From NCBI GenBank assembly GCA_030590265.1, contig JAUUYW010000141.1:1-8209 (forward strand): DNA of 8,209 nt. The letters are read 5' to 3'. Of this stretch, positions 6,883 through 8,209 are shown piece after piece. Source of the DNA: Candidatus Krumholzibacteriia bacterium. GTDB taxonomy: Bacteria; Krumholzibacteriota; Krumholzibacteriia; LZORAL124-64-63. The position numbers were made by a program, and so were the translations under genes. The notes under the pieces are model-generated. The model searched no databases, had not been told where the DNA came from, and saw only the letters and a list, made by a program, of their open reading frames with translations. Numbering within the stretch: the stretch's first letter is position 1; each line of letters begins with the position of its first letter.

Positions 6883-8209
6883 ATGAAAAACGTATCCACA
6901 TTGATTCTCATCGCCTTGATTTCCATCATGGCCATGGCCGCCCAGGCGGATATTGTGATCAATGAGATAATGTACAATTCCATCGGAACACCGGATGTGG
7001 AGTGGATTGAGTTGTACAACAACGGCCAGGTCACCGTTGAACTCGATGACTGGTATTTCATTGACGACAATCCCACCCACCCGCATTGCATTCTCATGGG
7101 TGATTTGTTGCCCGGAGAGTTTTTAGTGGTGGTTGGAGATTTTACTCTTTTTAACGGCCAGTACCCAGGCGTGACCAATACTAACATCAACGCCTTTGAT
7201 CCTTCAGGGGCTGGATTCAGCCTGGGCAATGGTGGCGATTCCATCCTCATTTACGACGATGACGGCATGCTTGTTGACTCGGTGACCTATGACGATGGTG
7301 GCGACTGGCCCGCTTCCGCCGATGGCAACGGCCCTACCATTGAACTGGTCAATCCCGGGCTGGACAATGCCCTCCCCACTTCCTGGGATCCAAGTCTGAT
7401 TGATTGGGGAACCCCTGGCCAAGTCAACAGCGTTTACGTCGACAACCAGGCGCCCATTATTCACGATACGGACCGGGATCCAAGATTGCCCCAAGTCGGC
7501 GATGATGTGCTGATCACGGCCCTGGTCAGCGACGCTTCGGATCTGGACCGAGTGGAACTTTTTGTGGACCTGGGCAACGGCTTTGTTTCCCAGCCCATGT
7601 TCGACGATGGTGACCACGGCGACGGCGCCCCCGCCGACAGTCTTTTTGGAAGCACCATTGAAAGCCAACCTGATGGCACGTTGGTCCGCTACTATGTGGC
7701 CGCCTATGACGACTTTGGCCAAGTGGTAACCAAGCCTTCGGATGCCCCAGCGTCCTCCAGGGCCTACACCCAGGGATACACTCCTGACGTACAGCTGAGC
7801 ATCAATGAGATCATGGCAGACAATGATCTTACTTTGGCCGATGAATTTGGCGAGTTTGACGACTGGGTGGAAATCATAAATTGGGGTTCCGAACCCGTTG
7901 ACCTCCATGGCATGTTTATGACGGATAACTTCGGCAGCCATCGGCAATGGATGTTGCCCAATATTACTATTGGCGTCGGTGAGTATCTTCTTTTCTGGTG
8001 TGATGACCAACCTGAGCAAGGGCCCATGCACACGACCTTCAAGCTTTCCGCCGGTGGTGAAGATATCGCTTTGTATGATACCGAAGAGCATGGCAATACA
8101 CTTCTGGATGGCTTCCGGTTTGGGATTCAGAATTCCGATGTTGGGTATGGAATTTACCCATTTTATGTTGGCTTGCCGGGAAAATCCTACAGCAACGAGG
8201 CTCTCCACC
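6883..8209 (+). CDS. Secreted protein with two lamin-tail domains (3' end outside window)
   Basis: The frame is open from the ATG at 6883 to the right edge, 442 codons without a stop, so the C-terminus is missing. Residues 1-22 are a signal peptide with a hydrophobic core and an AQA cleavage site before Asp23. A first lamin-tail (LTD, PF00932) beta-sandwich spans about 23-160: it opens with IVINEIMYN, then EWIELYN, DDWYFIDD, LLPGEFLVVVGD and FSLGNGGDSILIYD. Residues about 186-290 look like an Ig-like or fibronectin-like domain, starting near NQAPIIHD and containing the acidic FDDGDHGDG...AD motif and VRYYVAAYDD. A second LTD starts near 305 (LSINEIMADND, DDWVEIINWG, GEYLLFWCDD, FKLSAGGEDIALYD). 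In bacteria such domains sit in large exported or cell-surface proteins, often ahead of a CotH-like kinase or a sorting domain; whether either follows here cannot be seen. The exact function is unknown. Start supported by CAGGGAG and an upstream TGTTATAAT. Confidence 0.88.
   Translation, partial: MKNVSTLILIALISIMAMAAQADIVINEIMYNSIGTPDVEWIELYNNGQVTVELDDWYFIDDNPTHPHCILMGDLLPGEFLVVVGDFTLFNGQYPGVTNTNINAFDPSGAGFSLGNGGDSILIYDDDGMLVDSVTYDDGGDWPASADGNGPTIELVNPGLDNALPTSWDPSLIDWGTPGQVNSVYVDNQAPIIHDTDRDPRLPQVGDDVLITALVSDASDLDRVELFVDLGNGFVSQPMFDDGDHGDGAPADSLFGSTIESQPDGTLVRYYVAAYDDFGQVVTKPSDAPASSRAYTQGYTPDVQLSINEIMADNDLTLADEFGEFDDWVEIINWGSEPVDLHGMFMTDNFGSHRQWMLPNITIGVGEYLLFWCDDQPEQGPMHTTFKLSAGGEDIALYDTEEHGNTLLDGFRFGIQNSDVGYGIYPFYVGLPGKSYSNEALH

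Noticed and set aside
7204..8208. Long open frame of 334 codons on the - strand.
   Set aside because: It lies antisense to the lamin-tail gene, whose + frame has a ribosome binding site, signal peptide and recognisable domains. The - strand translation shows no family features; its openness follows from codon composition of the + gene.

Overview
The window carries four protein-coding genes plus control signals. The three genes on the left, on the + strand, are packed end to end as an operon: the 3' part of addB (cut off at the left edge), a complete addA, and a small dgkA-type membrane kinase. A second unit on the - strand converges on this operon. It encodes an exported protein with two PDZ domains and no protease domain. 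A third unit starts at about 6.8 kb on the + strand, diverges from the PDZ gene and runs off the right edge. It encodes a secreted protein with two lamin-tail domains.

AddA and AddB form a helicase-nuclease that processes double-strand DNA ends for RecA-dependent repair. All superfamily 1 helicase motifs and the PD-(D/E)XK nuclease residues of AddA are visible. The AddB fragment keeps its own nuclease residues and the four cysteines of the iron-sulfur cluster. The AddB sequence resembles the alphaproteobacterial-style AddB family more than the RecC type. The kinase start codon overlaps the addA stop (ATGA), so it is probably translated with addBA although its lipid-recycling role is unrelated to DNA repair.

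Layout: 1-1542 addB (partial), 1539-5180 addA, 5177-5530 dgkA, 5538-5568 a rho-independent terminator that works for the - strand, 5600-6676 the PDZ gene (-), 6677-6882 a divergent control region, and 6883-8209 the lamin-tail gene (partial). The control region holds an ECF-like promoter candidate for the PDZ gene and a pair of oppositely oriented TATAAT boxes six bases apart.

The organism is a bacterium of moderate GC content. A secreted lamin-tail protein, an acidic PDZ protein with a C-terminal coiled coil, and an AddAB system together suggest a Gram-negative-type lineage, perhaps a poorly cultured one near the FCB group. That placement is inference from gene style, not a proven assignment. 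I see no mobile element, CRISPR array, tRNA, rRNA or clear undescribed multi-gene system. The least explained parts are the two exported proteins and the control region between them.
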